Of a DNA stretch of 64,000 nucleotides, positions 1-12,754 are shown in pieces; position 1 is the stretch's first letter, and every line of letters begins with the position of its first letter. A program made the translations under genes and the position numbers. The notes below the pieces were generated by a model that ran no database searches, was not told the origin of the DNA, and worked only from the letters and a program-made list of their open reading frames with translations. This stretch comes from Raphanus sativus (lineage: Eukaryota; Streptophyta; Magnoliopsida; Brassicales; Brassicaceae), in contig NC_079514.1 of the NCBI RefSeq assembly GCF_000801105.2, positions 31,359,075-31,423,074 of the forward strand, in the 5' to 3' direction.

Positions 1-1201
1 ATGTAAATATATTAGATATATGCAGTAATAATAATTATTATTCAGTTGAATAGAGAAAAAACACAATAATTTTTAAAACTACTTGCTTATACTTTTCATT
101 ATTTATTAGTAACAAATTTAAGTATCTATTAAATAAATTTAGAATAAAATATTGTTTGAAAGCTTTGTAGTTATATTTTAAATTATTTATTAGTAATATC
201 TAAAAATTAAAATCCACATAAAAGAGTTGTTTACATAATAAATAATTAAAATATAAATTAGTATCTAAATATATTATTTTATAGATATTTCATATAAATA
301 ATATCCCAATGGAAATTGAATACATAAATGTTGAAGAATATAAAGTATATAACAGCAAATTTTAAACAGCATATATAACATTTTTATCATACATTAAAAT
401 TTTGGTCCACGAAAAACTATATAAAATATATTTGTGCGGACGGGCAGGTCATATTCTAAAAATCTTAATGAAATGGTTGACAATTCAAAACTAAAATAAA
501 ATTACTAAATATTAACTATAAAATTATTATGTTTAGAAATTTCATAATAAACAATTATTTAATAAATTTAAATTATAAAATATATACTAACATTTATATA
601 AAATCAATATTTATTTGTAAATATGTAAAAAACACATGACGTTTGAATTAAAACGCCTCAATACCACTAAAATAGTAGTTTTACTCTTTTTAATTATTCA
701 AGTAAATATAATAATATATTGTTAGCAATATGGCCTTTCGGATACCTGTTCAAATATGAATCGTTTTTCAGGTATTAGAATTTTTTAATTTTGAAATTAG
801 ACTCCGTTCGAGTATTATAAATTTTTTTGGTGACTTTTGAGTCGGATCCTCCTGGTTCGAGTGGGTTCAATTATGATGTATTGAAACTTAAAAATATCCA
901 AATAACTAATCTATCTAAAATTTTATATATTCTTACCAAAAATAACCAAATTAACCGATTTGGTTCAGATATTTTGTATCTAAACTAAAAATAACCTAAA
1001 AATTAATAATAACAAAAAGTAAACATATTATCAGTTTTGGTTCGAATTCGATTATGATGTGTATGAACCTAAAATGTTCAAATAACCAATATACATTTAG
1101 TTATATAATGACATATCTAAAAATATATGATAAAATTATGAAAAAAAAATATCAATTTTAGAAAAATCAAAACCCGCACAGATGTGCAGATCAACCTCTA
1201 G
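1..1201 (+). mobile_element. Helitron-like 3' portion, 5' end not found
   Basis: AT-rich DNA ending in CTAG at 1198-1201 followed by T, preceded by a short imperfect GC hairpin around 1174-1190 (cgcaca/tgtgc). This matches plant Helitron 3' ends. The block starting ggttcga near 857 recurs in diverged form near 1040, suggesting an internal direct repeat. No coding frame is recognisable and no TC-type 5' terminus is visible, so the element may start upstream of the window. Family identity is inferred from the terminus only. Confidence 0.4.
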
Positions 1202-1219
1202 TTATGATTTTAAGTTTAA

Positions 1220-2522
1220 CTAGATTCTAACCCGCCCGACTGGGCGGGTGATATTTTTTCAACAATATACCATTTATAATTTCTTCTGTTTTGGATATGT
1301 CGTAAAACTATTTTGTACGTGTTTCTATATGTTAGAGTGTGTTCATTTTGTATCCTTGTTTGATATATAATAGATAGCGACATCCTTTTTTAAACGGATC
1401 ATCTATTCTATTAAATTTATTAATACAATTTATTAACTTGTATGATTATCTAAATGACCACAATAAAAATATATCTAAAATACAAATTTATATTAGTTTT
1501 TGGATTTTCATTTTAATCACATTATATTGGTTTATCTTATTGACATTCTTTTATAAATGTTATTTTATCGATTTTTTTTACAAAACATAGAAATATAGAA
1601 AACATTATTAATGAAATTACCACTAATGGAGAATTATATATATGTATATAGCATAATATAGTATATCTTATAAGAAAGATATAAAAATTTGTTAACAATT
1701 GGTCCATTTAAAGGAGAAACAAAATTAAAATTTTAATACTTTTAATTAGTTGTTAGGGAAAGAAAATAATAAATTACAATAACAATCTTCTCTATTAAAA
1801 GAGAAGTACAGATTTTATCTACCATTTAAAAGTTACATTGGACCATTTCCTAGTAATCACAACTGATATTTATCTATTTGCATAATAATATCATAACAAT
1901 AATTGTTATTGTAATTTATTTATAAATATATAACTAACATTTTAAAGATATGATTCACATTTTAATGTTATATATTGCACGACTCTATAATCTTATTGTT
2001 TGAGGTTTTTTATTCATCATAATTAATATATAGTGATATAGTGATTTGTTGTATGCATTAAACTTTGTTATTATACATACTATACATTTTTGAATTCGGT
2101 ATAATAAGTTCATAATTTGAAATAATTAAATAGATAATTACATACAAAATATGTTTTTCTAATTTCGACAGTTTGTATACAATACATTTTAAATTTTATT
2201 TAGTTATACTATAGAATGATGTTGTTTAGAATAATTTATGTTTTCATATTTTATTTAAAAATATACTTTAGCATTTACCATTTTAGTATATTGCATGATT
2301 TTATAATTAAATATATTATTCTCCTTAAGTAGTCCTGCACTATTATTTAATAAATTTATGCATATATAGTATTATTTTAGGGAAAAAATAATAAATTACA
2401 ATAACAATTATTGTTATGATATTATTATGCAAATAGATAAATATCAGTTGTGATTTCTAGAAAATGGTCCAATGTAACTTTTAAATGGTAGATAAAATCT
2501 GTACATCTTTTAATAGAGAAGA
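1220..2522 (-). mobile_element. Non-autonomous Helitron, minus strand
   Basis: On the minus strand the 3' end is CTAG (plus 1220-1223) preceded in transposon orientation by a good hairpin, cccgccc-gact-gggcggg, at 1231-1248. The other end, plus 2522, finishes GA before T, the complement of the Helitron TC start, next to the family-typical motif ttaaaaga. There is no Rep/helicase coding, so it would be a non-autonomous copy. A second, oppositely oriented Helitron-like start sits inside at 1786, so the true history may be two elements. Confidence 0.5.
1786..2522. repeat. Inverted repeat, arms about 135 bp
   Basis: Plus 1786-1920 is nearly the reverse complement of 2388-2522. Both arms, read from the outside, begin TCTTCTCTATTAAAAGA and continue through a shared block containing acagattttatctacc. 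The roughly 465-bp spacer is AT-rich with no ORF. A direct copy of the sequence around aataaattacaataacaa lies just outside the left arm (about 1763-1785) and inside the right arm (about 2384-2405). Confidence 0.7.
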
Positions 2523-4376
2523 TGATCATTTCATTTCTGTAATAAAACCCTTGTTGTCATTTTAGCCTTATAGACAATATTTATGTTTACTTATCAATCG
2601 TTTTATTCTTTAATAAATTATTTTTATTATCATAGAGAATTTCTTTAAGAGGTGTTATTTAATTAATGAATTCAGTGGAAATGAATGTAATTCAAATTTT
2701 AATTGAAATTGGATGTTATTGGATCAAGTATTTATAAGAAACAATTTAAATCACATGTTATTCAATATCCATGAGATTTTATTAAAATCTAGTTTTAATG
2801 GAAATTGATGTACTTTTTACATGAAAAAATAACACTAAATAAAATCTCACACATTTTGTTTGAGTTTTTGACTTTCTTCATATATGTTTTCCCTCTTTAT
2901 GGTTTTTCTACGACGGCAAAGAATTTAACCAGGAAATTTTTTTATATGGGTTAGTGATATGATTTCATATTGGGCTCCGATATGGGCCTGGAAATTAAAG
3001 AAGAAGATTAAGCCCAAAGCATTTCTCTTTAGTTTAATTACCATTGATGTCGCTGCCGTTCGTTTCCTTGTCGCACTTATCTGCGACCAAACGCAGTGAC
3101 ATACCGCAGCGATCTGCGTTTGAAAATTTGAGACGCTGTAATTTTTAGCGACTAGGGGACATACCCTGCGACCAGACGTGGTAAACTACAGAAATGCACT
3201 TTCTGTTTGTGATAATCACAAAATAACCCAACCCTAAATTAACCTTTTCTCCTCTTCTGATTTACCGTCGGCAAAAAAAATCTGCATATCTAATGCCTAC
3301 CTCTTTTCTTAAAACTTCAATTCACCGTTTTAAGTAGCAGCTCATTCTCTAATCGAACCATTTCCGTCGGATCCATCGCTTTCCGAAGGTTTGCTCTCCA
3401 CCCTCCTTTCTCTATCCTCTCATATTTTCAGAATAATGATTATGATTTGTCTCTGAGTTTTACTTTTATGCTTATAAAGATGACGATTGTTATGGAAAAT
3501 CTCAATTTATATTCCTCTGAAAATTTATATTTCAATTTGATCTTTGTACAAAGCGTTATGTGAATTTGATATGTGTATTGTTTATGGCTGCTGTACATAA
3601 TAAATAAAGTGATCAATTTTACAACTATCGTATTATCATTATGATGCTTTTCAATTTTCTTTTTTAGGTTTGGAAGTGGACAACAACAAGTCAAGAACAA
3701 TGTCGCAGCTACTAATTGTGTGACTAAGAAACGAACATAACCTGAGTCGCACTCTCAGGTCGCTGGTCGCGGGTCGCTGCGACCGGGAAAAGAACAGGAC
3801 CGTCATTACCACTTTCGTTCTGTATTTGTGTTTCGAAAGGTGAGTTGATTCTCCAGTAATCAAATCTCTTTTTTCGAGGCCAAAACCCAGATAATCAGAA
3901 ACCATACCAAAACCCAGATAATCAAACTCAGAGCTGTTCGTGCCATAGCTTATGTTCTCTCTTGATCTCTCTCTTGATCTCTCTCTCTCTCTGAGTATCC
4001 TGGTGCAATCTGTGGCAGCTCTAGGTATTTTCGCTTCTGGATTTGAAGCTGGAGTTCAAGCCGCCATAATATTCTCTCATCTGTTTCGTCTCTTTAGTAA
4101 TAACGAAAAGGTACGAACTTTGAATTTTTAAAAACAGATTCGAATTGAACTAGAAAGTATTGTGGAGGTCTTGATTTAAAAGCTATTATGATCTCTAGAT
4201 TAGGCTCTGTGATCTTGTAAGTGGTAGGAATTGTGGATGAGAAGGTTTCGCGTTTGATTTAAACAAATTGGATTTTATTAGGCAACTCTGTAACTCATAA
4301 GCTTTCTTTTTTAAAATTAATTAATGAATTTTAATAGATAGAGATACTCCTTATTACGATGATAATTGCTTACAAA
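2523..4376. other. Intergenic DNA, possibly transcribed but non-coding
   Basis: No coding frame is supported. The segment 2960-3420 resembles a promoter plus untranslated exon: TGGGC-type site II motifs near 2970-3015, then pyrimidine-rich leader-like sequence and a possible splice donor (gaag|gtttgc) near 3389. A possible acceptor (tttttag) lies near 3667. Repeated gtcgc/gcgacc words occur at 3048-3180 and again at 3745-3785. A CT-rich microsatellite lies at 3957-3992. It could be the 5' end of a non-coding RNA or a dead gene. Confidence 0.35.
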
Positions 4377-4390
4377 GTGAGAAGGTTTAG

Positions 4391-4437
4391 GGCCCAACAA
4401 CTTTGCGGGCTTTAATGAATATTGTAACAAACCCTAA
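4391..4437 (+). promoter_or_regulatory. Site II element and telo-box upstream of RNase P gene
   Basis: GGCCCA at 4391-4396 is the complement of the site II core TGGGCC, and AAACCCTAA at 4429-4437 is a telo-box. In plants this pair is common in promoters of ribosome biogenesis and translation genes. It lies 60-106 bp before the start codon at 4497, which fits co-expression of an RNase P/MRP subunit with that regulon. Regulation is inferred from the motifs. Confidence 0.6.
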
Positions 4438-4496
4438 TTTTTCTCAATTTCTCCTTCCTGCAAAATCCAACAAGAACTGAGCAAGAACGCGGAGAG

Positions 4497-5442
4497 ATGG
4501 GGAAACGGGGAGGAGCTAACAAGCTTACAAAAGCTCAAGGAGGACCTAATCTCAAGTCTGTGCTCAGACACGAGCACTTGAAGAATCTCGCTCTCTGGTC
4601 TACCGGCGGAGATTCTCCCATCCCGTCCTTAGCTACTTTCTTCGGTCGGCGTCTCGCAGCCGATGGACAAGCTTCCGACATTCCTCACGATCCTGACCTC
4701 TTCTCTTGTCAAAGGTATTAACTATGAACATTAATCCAAAACGATTTGTCTTTCAAAGACATTTGAATAGTAGCTTTTGTCTTACTTCTTGTTTGTCTGA
4801 TTTTCTATTTAGGTACCATTGCTTTTTTTTTTGTTCTCATTAGGGAATATGTTTTTGTTTCTCTCGTGTAGGTGTGAGACTGTTCTTCAGCCTGGCTTCA
4901 ATTGTAATGTTAGAATCGACAAGGTTTCGGCTAATAAGAAGAAACACATGAGGAGAAGGTACAAGAAGAAGCCTAACATGTTTCTGCCTCAGAACAATGT
5001 AGTTTACTACTGCAACTTGTGTTCTCACCGTAATCTCAAGAGAGGTACTACAAAAGGTCAGATGAAAGACATGTACCCGCCCAAGCCGAAAACAACTCGT
5101 CCACGTCCCAAGATTGATAAAGAGGTGACGGTGGTGGTAGCGCCTCAAGAAATCCAACTTCCTTGTTCACCTGAAAGAAGAGTTGAGAATGTTAGTGTTG
5201 TGGTGAATACACCAAGGCCAATGCTTACACTGGAGAGAGAGAAGAGAATAAGGAAATCCAAAAGTAAGAAACCAGTTGAGCCGGAAAGTGTTCCTGAGAA
5301 AAAAGCAACAGTTGGTGGTGTTGGTGGAGGATCGAATAAGAGGAAGAGAAAAGCATGGACAAGTATGAAGGAGTTGTCTGAGACTACTACAACAAACAAG
5401 GGTTCCAGTTCTGTAAACTTTAAAATACCCCTTCTCTTGTGA
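4497..5442 (+). CDS. RNase P/MRP subunit, Rpr2/Rpp21/SNM1 family
   Basis: Two exons, 4497-4714 and 4872-5442, joined through a GT-AG intron (4715-4871) give a 262-residue protein. The fold is identified by a zinc ribbon with two CxxC pairs, C71/C74 (CQRC) and C120/C123 (CNLC), separated by a highly basic stretch (residues 95-106). Human Rpp21 and archaeal Rpp21 use the same four-cysteine arrangement. The family acts in the nucleus/nucleolus in 5' processing of pre-tRNA (RNase P) or rRNA processing (MRP). The intron falls within the codon just before C74, so removal is needed to form the first CxxC. The C-terminal half (130-262) is low-complexity, Pro/Lys-rich with a nuclear-localisation-like KRKRK run. 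The start is the first ATG after the site II/telo-box promoter and begins MGKRGGANK, typical of a basic RNA-binding N-terminus. It appears intact. Confidence 0.85.
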
Positions 5443-7669
5443 TTTTCTTCTATGTGATATCTGACCCAACACTAAGTGAAGTTTTTCGAATTAGCCCTAT
5501 CTTGTCTTTGTTTTCATCTTCTACATCTATATTTGTTACTTTTATTTTTAGTGTAAATGACACTGACACAGACTAATCAAATACATGTCCTAGTCAGTAT
5601 AACGGGCTCGAGTAATAGATTTTGTGGCTGTGAGTTAGCTGTGAGAAAAATGAAAACTGTCCAGTGCACTCATACTTACTAATCAATCCCAATATGTTGT
5701 CAATATAAAACTCATTTTTGATTTGAAAAACGGAGTGTATGGAGTACATATTTGTATTAGTGACACTAACACAGACTGGTTAATTACATCAGCAGAACAA
5801 GCTGTCAATATGAAGCTCAATTATGATCTGAGATACAGTGTTATAGGTCATCATTAACTACGTTGTACTGGTTTTAAGATCATTGCATTGCGTTCATCAT
5901 ATATTTCACATATTTATTGGTTTCAATTTCACAGTTAACTAGGATAAGACATGCGCCTTGCGCAGGGTGAATATATATAAAAAATATTTAAAAAATATTG
6001 TATGAAAAAAAAATGTATATTCTTGATCGAATTAATATTTTTGGTCCTTAAACAGTTTTTTTTAAACCTTTTATGGTAATTATATAATTTGTTTATTGCT
6101 GAGCTGATCTCATTTTAAAAATATTTTAGGTTAAAAAATCACTTATCGCATAAGAACATAACGTTTACGCGGAAAAAATCTCAAACCTACTATTTGGTTA
6201 TAATGAAACTATGCCAGATCTGTTTTATATCTTGATTTAGCAATTTGAAAGTTAATTATGGCTATAGGAAGTTTACGTTCACGTGTCAATCCTATCTATC
6301 TTCAATATTTTTCTCTTTTATGTCGTTTTCATATTGGTTATTGGTCAATATAAATATTGATTTTGAAGTTTATTCTCATTTTATTCTTTTTGACCTGAGA
6401 TTTAGAAATGTTTAAGATCTAAAATTATTAAAGAGATAGGTTAAAATATGCGTCTTGTGCAGAATAAATATTTTATATTTATTATTTATTTTATGTTCTT
6501 TGCATATTACGAAATAATAAAATAATAATTATATTAAATAACTAAGAAATCAGTTACTATTATGTAATAAATTGGGGTGCACATATAAAACGATTACTCT
6601 TGTTTCGTAATATGCAAAGAATGTTTAGATATTTCAATAATTTATAATCATTTAAAAATGTGAATAATTTACACCAAAGAATTGTTTTTAAATGTGGAAT
6701 GTTTAGCTATTTCAATAATTTATAATCATTAAAAAAAACAATGAAGATTTCAAAATTAAAATATTAACTTTTCAATATACCTCTAATGCAAATATCAAAA
6801 TATAAGTATGTATTTTCATATGATGTAACACCTATTAAATAAAATTATTTATTCATATGATTTTATAATCATTGTATCTTATTACATAAAAATTTAAACC
6901 TTGATCACAAAAATTTATGCGAGACTTTAAACAGTTGTAGTAATTTATACTCGTTTAAAGAAATCAAAATACAACATATAAAAAATCTTAATTTTTATTA
7001 TATGATTAATGTAATTGTATAATTTATTTTAATAATAAATAATTAAACAAAATGATAGAAGATTTAGGGTTTATAGTTTAGACTTTAGGGTTTAGGGTTT
7101 AGAATATTGAATTTAGGGTATACAGTTTAGGGTTTAGGGTTTAGAGTTGAAGATTTTGGGTTTAGGGTTTATAATTGGAGGTTTAGAATTTAGAATTTGA
7201 GATTAGAATTTTGAAAATCATATAAAAACAAAGATATAAGAGTATTTACCATTTTAATAAATAATGTATTTTTGAAAATGTGTCTTTAATGGTGGTAAAG
7301 ATGAATAATGGTACTTTGAAAGTGGTGTTTTTGAAAATTCCCCTAGAAAATATATAGATTGTTAGCAAATATTTATTATTTAAAATCATTAATTGTCATA
7401 TATATTTTAATCACATCTGGGGTTCTACATGATCTTGGACGATTCGACTCATTCTCTTTTAATATGGTAAATCTTGGATTATATAATTTGGAACATACTA
7501 TATCAATCAAGATGCTCTGATTCTGTAATTACAATGAAAAAATATAACGATTATATAATTTACTCAAATTAGTCGTTACTAATACTACAAAGATACGATG
7601 CTATTGATGATGTTGATGAGAGATTTGCTGCTACTACAAAAGAACAAAGGAGAAGTAGAACATACTTTT
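5443..7669. other. AT-rich intergenic DNA
   Basis: Contains no supported gene. A minus-strand Helitron-like 3' end, CTAG at 5939-5942 followed by a gcgcc-ttgc-gcag hairpin, is visible, and a weaker relative of the same motif lies near 6433-6465. A telomere-like tract is at 7063-7172. The last 72 bases before the Copia element are open in frame +2 across the insertion site, but nothing identifies a protein. Confidence 0.5.
7063..7172 (+). repeat. Degenerate interstitial telomere-like repeat
   Basis: Seven exact TTTAGGG units plus many one-base variants occur within about 110 bp. TTTAGGG is the plant telomere repeat. The units are not in perfect phase, so the tract is degenerate and embedded in AT-rich DNA. 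It may be an old interstitial telomeric tract or repeat-derived filler. Confidence 0.75.
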
Positions 7670-7854
7670 TGTTGTAAAACTAAGTGAGGAAACGTGTTTC
7701 TATTATTAATCTCGACCAGGGGTCTTACATATATATATACATCAGGTCGTGTTTATCCTAAGTGGATAAGTACAACAGTCGATAAGTATTATCTCCTGCG
7801 GTCGGTACGGTCCTGGTCGGTCCGGTTATGTCGATCACAATCTGGTACATAACA
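7670..7854 (-). repeat. Copia-1 3' LTR
   Basis: 185 bp, TG...CA ends in both orientations. It contains tatatatata near 7728-7740 as a possible TATA box for minus-strand transcription. Near-identical to 13175-13359; visible differences are a/g at about 7687 and g/a at about 7816. Confidence 0.9.
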
Positions 7855-8009
7855 CTCTCCCTTGATCGACACATCCGGTACTGGTTCGTTGCATGCTTAA
7901 TGTTGCCTCATTAAAACCTCTCATGGAAAACCCTAAAACCAATGTGGCAAAATGGGAAACCATGGACAGGAAAAAGAGTACAACATATGAACTCCCCCTG
8001 ATGAATGCA

Positions 8010-8252
8010 TCACTGTAGTAGACGCATTCCATCTGGTATCCGAGTCTTCCTGAACGTTGAAGCTGCATGTGACTTGGTGAAGATGATCAACTGGGTTCTC
8101 CTTGAATGAACTAGTGAATGTTGGACGTCTTGATGTCTTTGGAACTCCATAAAGATGTGGTCAGGATGTACATCTTTGCTGCTGATCACTCCATGTCTTG
8201 GTCGGACTGATGGCGCTTCGAACGATGCTCGGATGGACTTTATAGTCTGCAA
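8010..8252 (-). pseudogene. Copia-1 remnant: end of RNase H region
   Basis: The minus-strand reading contains FTKSHAASTFRK followed by IPDGMRLL. This matches the conserved C-terminal end of copia polyproteins, where a LFTKxLP...FRK..xxIGM motif follows RNase H. Flanking residues are scrambled and there are frame changes, so this is a relic. It lies about 150 bp before the 3' LTR, where the polyprotein end is expected. Confidence 0.6.
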
Positions 8253-9056
8253 TAAAACTTTATTTGCAGGTCCTTTTCATGTCCAACGGATATACTTTGG
8301 TTATATGGCTTTATCAAAACGTGGACATTCAATATATATTGAGTCTTCTGACCCAAACACATACGAACCACTTCTCTTTATATCTTTTGCCCATTTGGAC
8401 TTATTTCTCTTCGTATGTGCCAATTGTTTTATCCATTGTAGTCAGTCTTTCTTTATTTCCTTTTGTCGATCAATGTTATGTTATAGACCTTGTCTATACA
8501 CGTCCATTACCATGAGTGTCTAAGGTAAAACCATAAATAATTATTTGCTGCAATGGAACTCATCAAACTATGAATTCGCAGTCAAATGCACTCATGTCTT
8601 TTATACATAGCTATCGATCTTTTCTTGCCTTTAGGAATACTATATTTATTAAGCCACGACCAGGTATTCTTCTGGTCACTATCTTAGATTATGGTTCTCA
8701 CTTTAGGCGTGCTGACTTAATCATTCACACACTCACACGGCTATGATTTTTCTGCAGTTTTACCATATGTAAGACATAGCCTGTTTAATCAATTGATAAC
8801 TTGTATCATTGAAATCATTGAACCTCTCTTTAGGTTGGTTTGTTATAAACATAACACAAGGAATTATAATATCCTCTATAGGGATATATGGACTGGTTGT
8901 ACTAATTATTTTCTTAGTCTATCATTCGCAGCTGCCTTGTTTCAGTCCATGAATAGCTTAGGAACAAAACTATTCTATGAGAATTTCTTCTCATCTTTTT
9001 GATACTTTTATCATTTCTTTATCCAGTGATCAATATGCTACTTACTACATTTCTTT

Positions 9057-9241
9057 CTACTTATATCCAGACCTTTTCGAATTTGTAGTAGCATCCACCA
9101 CGTAGGAGTATATCTCCTTATAATCTGTTCCTTTGGTCTCTGTGAGTATCCTTGTGTAATCAAGCCATTCCTTGAATACTTTAAATAGGAATATGAACAC
9201 CTTAGTCCATGTCTCACGATTTCTTTTCCTTTCCCACACAA
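9057..9241 (-). pseudogene. Copia-1 remnant: reverse transcriptase N-terminal part
   Basis: Two overlapping minus frames give QGYSQRP and then DYKEIYSYVVDATT. Together these correspond to the conserved copia RT block (KGYSQxxGIDYxETFSPV). The block is split between frames, showing at least one frameshift. The rest of RT is not readable here. Confidence 0.6.
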
Positions 9242-10510
9242 GACCTATTTTTCACTGGTTTTATCTTATCAGATGGTGTTTCTATATATGGCCAATACAC
9301 CCATCTCTTTTATAGATTCTTTGAATCTTTCTTAAACCCCCACAGTTTCTTTTAGTCTATGAATGCATTCTTGTATTCTCGTGGGTTTTGATCCTCGCTT
9401 ATATCTTTTAAACTCAAGTGCTATTTTCTTATGCATCTTTATCTTTTGTGTATGTATGTGTCGACACTTCTTTTATAGTGTTTCATTGTGTTCCAGACAT
9501 GAACTAATCGATTAGAGATTTCATTCTTACTAAGAACCTTTATTACCTTGCAGTTTGGCGTCCCAAACTACATGGTCTGGTACCTTAGATGTTAGCTGCG
9601 CAGCCTTATCTCAATGTCTGGTCTGGTTTCCCTTATGACCTCAGATATGTCATTTCTATGCACCTTTCTTTTCATTTCCGAGGTTCCTTATCTTATGGAA
9701 CATATTGGTCTATCTTTAGACTCTATAGCAACTTGATTATGTCTCTTCTAGGACATTAATTTCGTGGTGCTTAAGCTGGTATGACTTAGTCATTCTTTTT
9801 CTTTTCTTTTCGGGTCTAATCTGTCTGGCATTCTTTTAGCTAGCTTTGTATGATCTTTCTTTGGACGTCTTAAATCATATTCTCTGGTCCGAGGATCTTG
9901 CCAAGACAAGGATGGTTGATACCATTCCATTTCTTTATACTTGTACCAGCTTATTTCTTTCTCCCCCTGATGTTGGATAGTCGGATTTAATCATGCAATC
10001 CGTAAACCTGGCCTTAATCTGATCACCCATATTTGGCTCAAGGTTTCTTATAAAATCGTGGGAGAAAGTATTCTCATATCCAACATATATTCCCAATCTT
10101 ATCTCATCTTCTTATGAGGTTCCATCCTAGACGGCACATATTATTGTGGTGGTATATACATAATCTCTTAGGATGGTCTATGTCTGGATCATGACCCTTT
10201 ATCATTCTTAGATGGGAATATCTATGCTCACTTTATATGGCCTGATGCATATTTTTATTACATGTAAATCCATGTGTTCCCAAGCATTAGCTAGTGATCT
10301 TTGTATCACAAAGAATTCGGCCAAGTTCTATCATGGTCATAGACCATGTCACTCGAATTTTTAGTGTTGTTCATGGACCACGGGAGTGTCATTTCTCCCC
10401 CTCATGAACATGCTATAAATCTTTTAGATGCTTGGAACATTATAGCCTATTGAGTTTCCCTTGTGTACATGTTACACAACGTGAGATTCTATGGGATAAC
10501 TCTTTTGTGC

Positions 10511-10610
10511 NNNNNNNNNNNNNNNNNNNNNNNNNNNNNNNNNNNNNNNNNNNNNNNNNNNNNNNNNNNNNNNNNNNNNNNNNNNNNNNNNNNNNNNNNN
10601 NNNNNNNNNN
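10511..10610. other. Assembly gap (100 N)
   Basis: Exactly 100 N bases, the usual placeholder for a gap of unknown length. It lies inside Copia-1, so the real internal length of that element is unknown. Confidence 0.99.
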
Positions 10611-12107
10611 CTTTTCTCGATATCAATCTTTGCATCAATTTTAAAGACCTGGATGGCTAGTCCACTCATGCCATAAAGTGTATAAAATTTCGTGGTCAAC
10701 CTATCTGGTTACCTAGGCCTTTTGCCTTTATCATACCGATATTTTAGCATAGTTTAGATCAGTTGGGAGTACAGTCTCGACCATTTTTATGCCTTGGGCA
10801 ATTTTTACTTTCTTTATAATCTTAAGGAACTTATATTTCCTTTGCCCATTGGTTCAATGTGGAAACCATTCACTTTTCAAAATTTTATAACTCAAATGGG
10901 ACTTTTATTTGGGTGAATAATTCATGCCCCTTTTAGGCAATGCCTTTGGTCGGATGATTTTTAATTACAATACTCATTTTCTAAATTTTCATTTGTCATT
11001 TATCAATCAAGGAATTATCAAGCAAATCAAGCAAGATAATATAAGACCAGAATCAACTTTTATTATTGCTATAAATTTTATAAATGACAAGCAAATCAAA
11101 TCAAAACATAAAACATGAAATCAGAATGTCTGAATCTTTGATTCTTTAATCAATGTGTAAGCCAACCTCACAATTTATATTTTCCATACGGCTTCCTCAG
11201 ATTTTTCTTATATATCATTTTCATCCTCAATGTTTTCAGGAGGTTTCATATCATTGTCTTGTTTCTCAATGTATGTTTACTGAATTTTATCAATCAGTTG
11301 ATGGTATCTCGAATTTTCTGCTTTCTTTGCTCGGCTGCCAATAGGCATGATAATAAGTCTTTATAGGTCGTGAAACCTTTTAGACTTATGTGATAACAAC
11401 ATATCCTTTGAATGAAATGTGGAATAGTTCATATAAAATAAGTCCTCTTCTGTTACCACTTCAGCACATAGTTTAAAAACTATAGGTGATTCTCATTTGA
11501 GCAGAATGATATTTGTCCACGGATTCAAAAACCTAGAACCTGAGAATCTTTCATTCATCTATGGCCTTTTGCCATAATACCATTGAGAATCTGAAGTTTT
11601 GTTTTGACCAGAGGTCATAAGGATCCCTAGTATTTTCATACTGCTCTCTCAGATCCTTAGTGAGATGATAGCACATAATTGTTATGGCTTTATTTATTTT
11701 TTTCACTTTCAGTTACATAATTACCTTGATTAATACACTGTCCGAGTCCTCTTGACATCAGGACTACTAGTGTTCATTTGCCATTTTCAATCAATTATCT
11801 CCATAAAGATTTTAGGGTAGTATAATCTGAAGTTTCGAAATTCGACATCTGAAATCACATTATCCAAAACAGGTCTTAATTTATGTTAAGTAATCTTTTT
11901 AGAAAATTTTATTATTCATATCAATATCAATACTTCTTATCACATGCACCAAAGAAAGAAATTTTTTTTTTTTTTTTTTTTAATAATTATTGATGCAAGC
12001 AAAATAATCGAAGTTATGATGCAATCTTAGAAAACATTTCTAGATGATCAATGAATCAGAGAAGTTTCCCATAAAATTCTATAAAAAGAAATTTCAGAAA
12101 AAAAATT

Positions 12108-12245
12108 TCTATAAAAGAGAACTTTCTAAAAATGGAAACTTTCTAAAAATGGAAACTTTATATTTTCGAAACTTTCTATAAATGGAAACTTTCTATTTCG
12201 AAACTTTCTATAAATGGAAATTTTATATTTTCGAAATTTTCTATC
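12108..12245. repeat. Minisatellite within Copia-1
   Basis: About eight imperfect units of 16-18 bp with the core gaaactttcta, alternating between aaatgg and tttcg linkers. It is AT-rich and lies in the non-coding 5' half of the element (minus orientation). Confidence 0.7.
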
Positions 12246-12754
12246 AAACAATCAAGTAGACAATCGAATTGCAAGTTAATAAAAAAATAGGGGTTTTTTT
12301 TTTTTTTTTGATGAAATCGATCAGGTTTAGATTTTAAAGGGGATTGATCGATTTCTAGGTTTTATCGATTTGATCATTAAGATCAAAGAGGTTTTGAGAT
12401 TCAGAAACCATTGTGGTTTTGATTTTAATTGTAAAACAATCTCATATCGAACTTTTGGTTTAAGAGTTTCGATTTACTCATGGAAGGGTTTGGACCTATT
12501 AATCTTTGCTAGGGTTTGATTTGGGGTTTTGCAAAATTTTAATGGTCATTCCTTTATCAATCAACCATGTTCGATTATGATTTCTTTTAGGGTTTCAAAG
12601 TTTACCTTTAGAACTTTGAAGTGTAGATTTGGACCACCGAGAACGGATCAGGAGCTGGTCGCGTGTCCTAGGTTGAGCAAAAACCTCTTGTATCTTTAGA
12701 AACGGTTTGAGAGAACGAACGGTTTGAAGTCGTCAGATGAGTTTTAGAATTTCA

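Noticed and set aside
4840..5472. Three minus ORFs of 84-105 codons opposite the RNase P gene.
   Set aside because: Shadows of a Lys/Arg-rich coding exon.
10432..10699. ORFs crossing the N run.
   Set aside because: They exist only because N codons are read as open.
12108..12245. Regular short repeats considered as a CRISPR-like array.
   Set aside because: Unit length, sequence drift and the eukaryotic context show a minisatellite.
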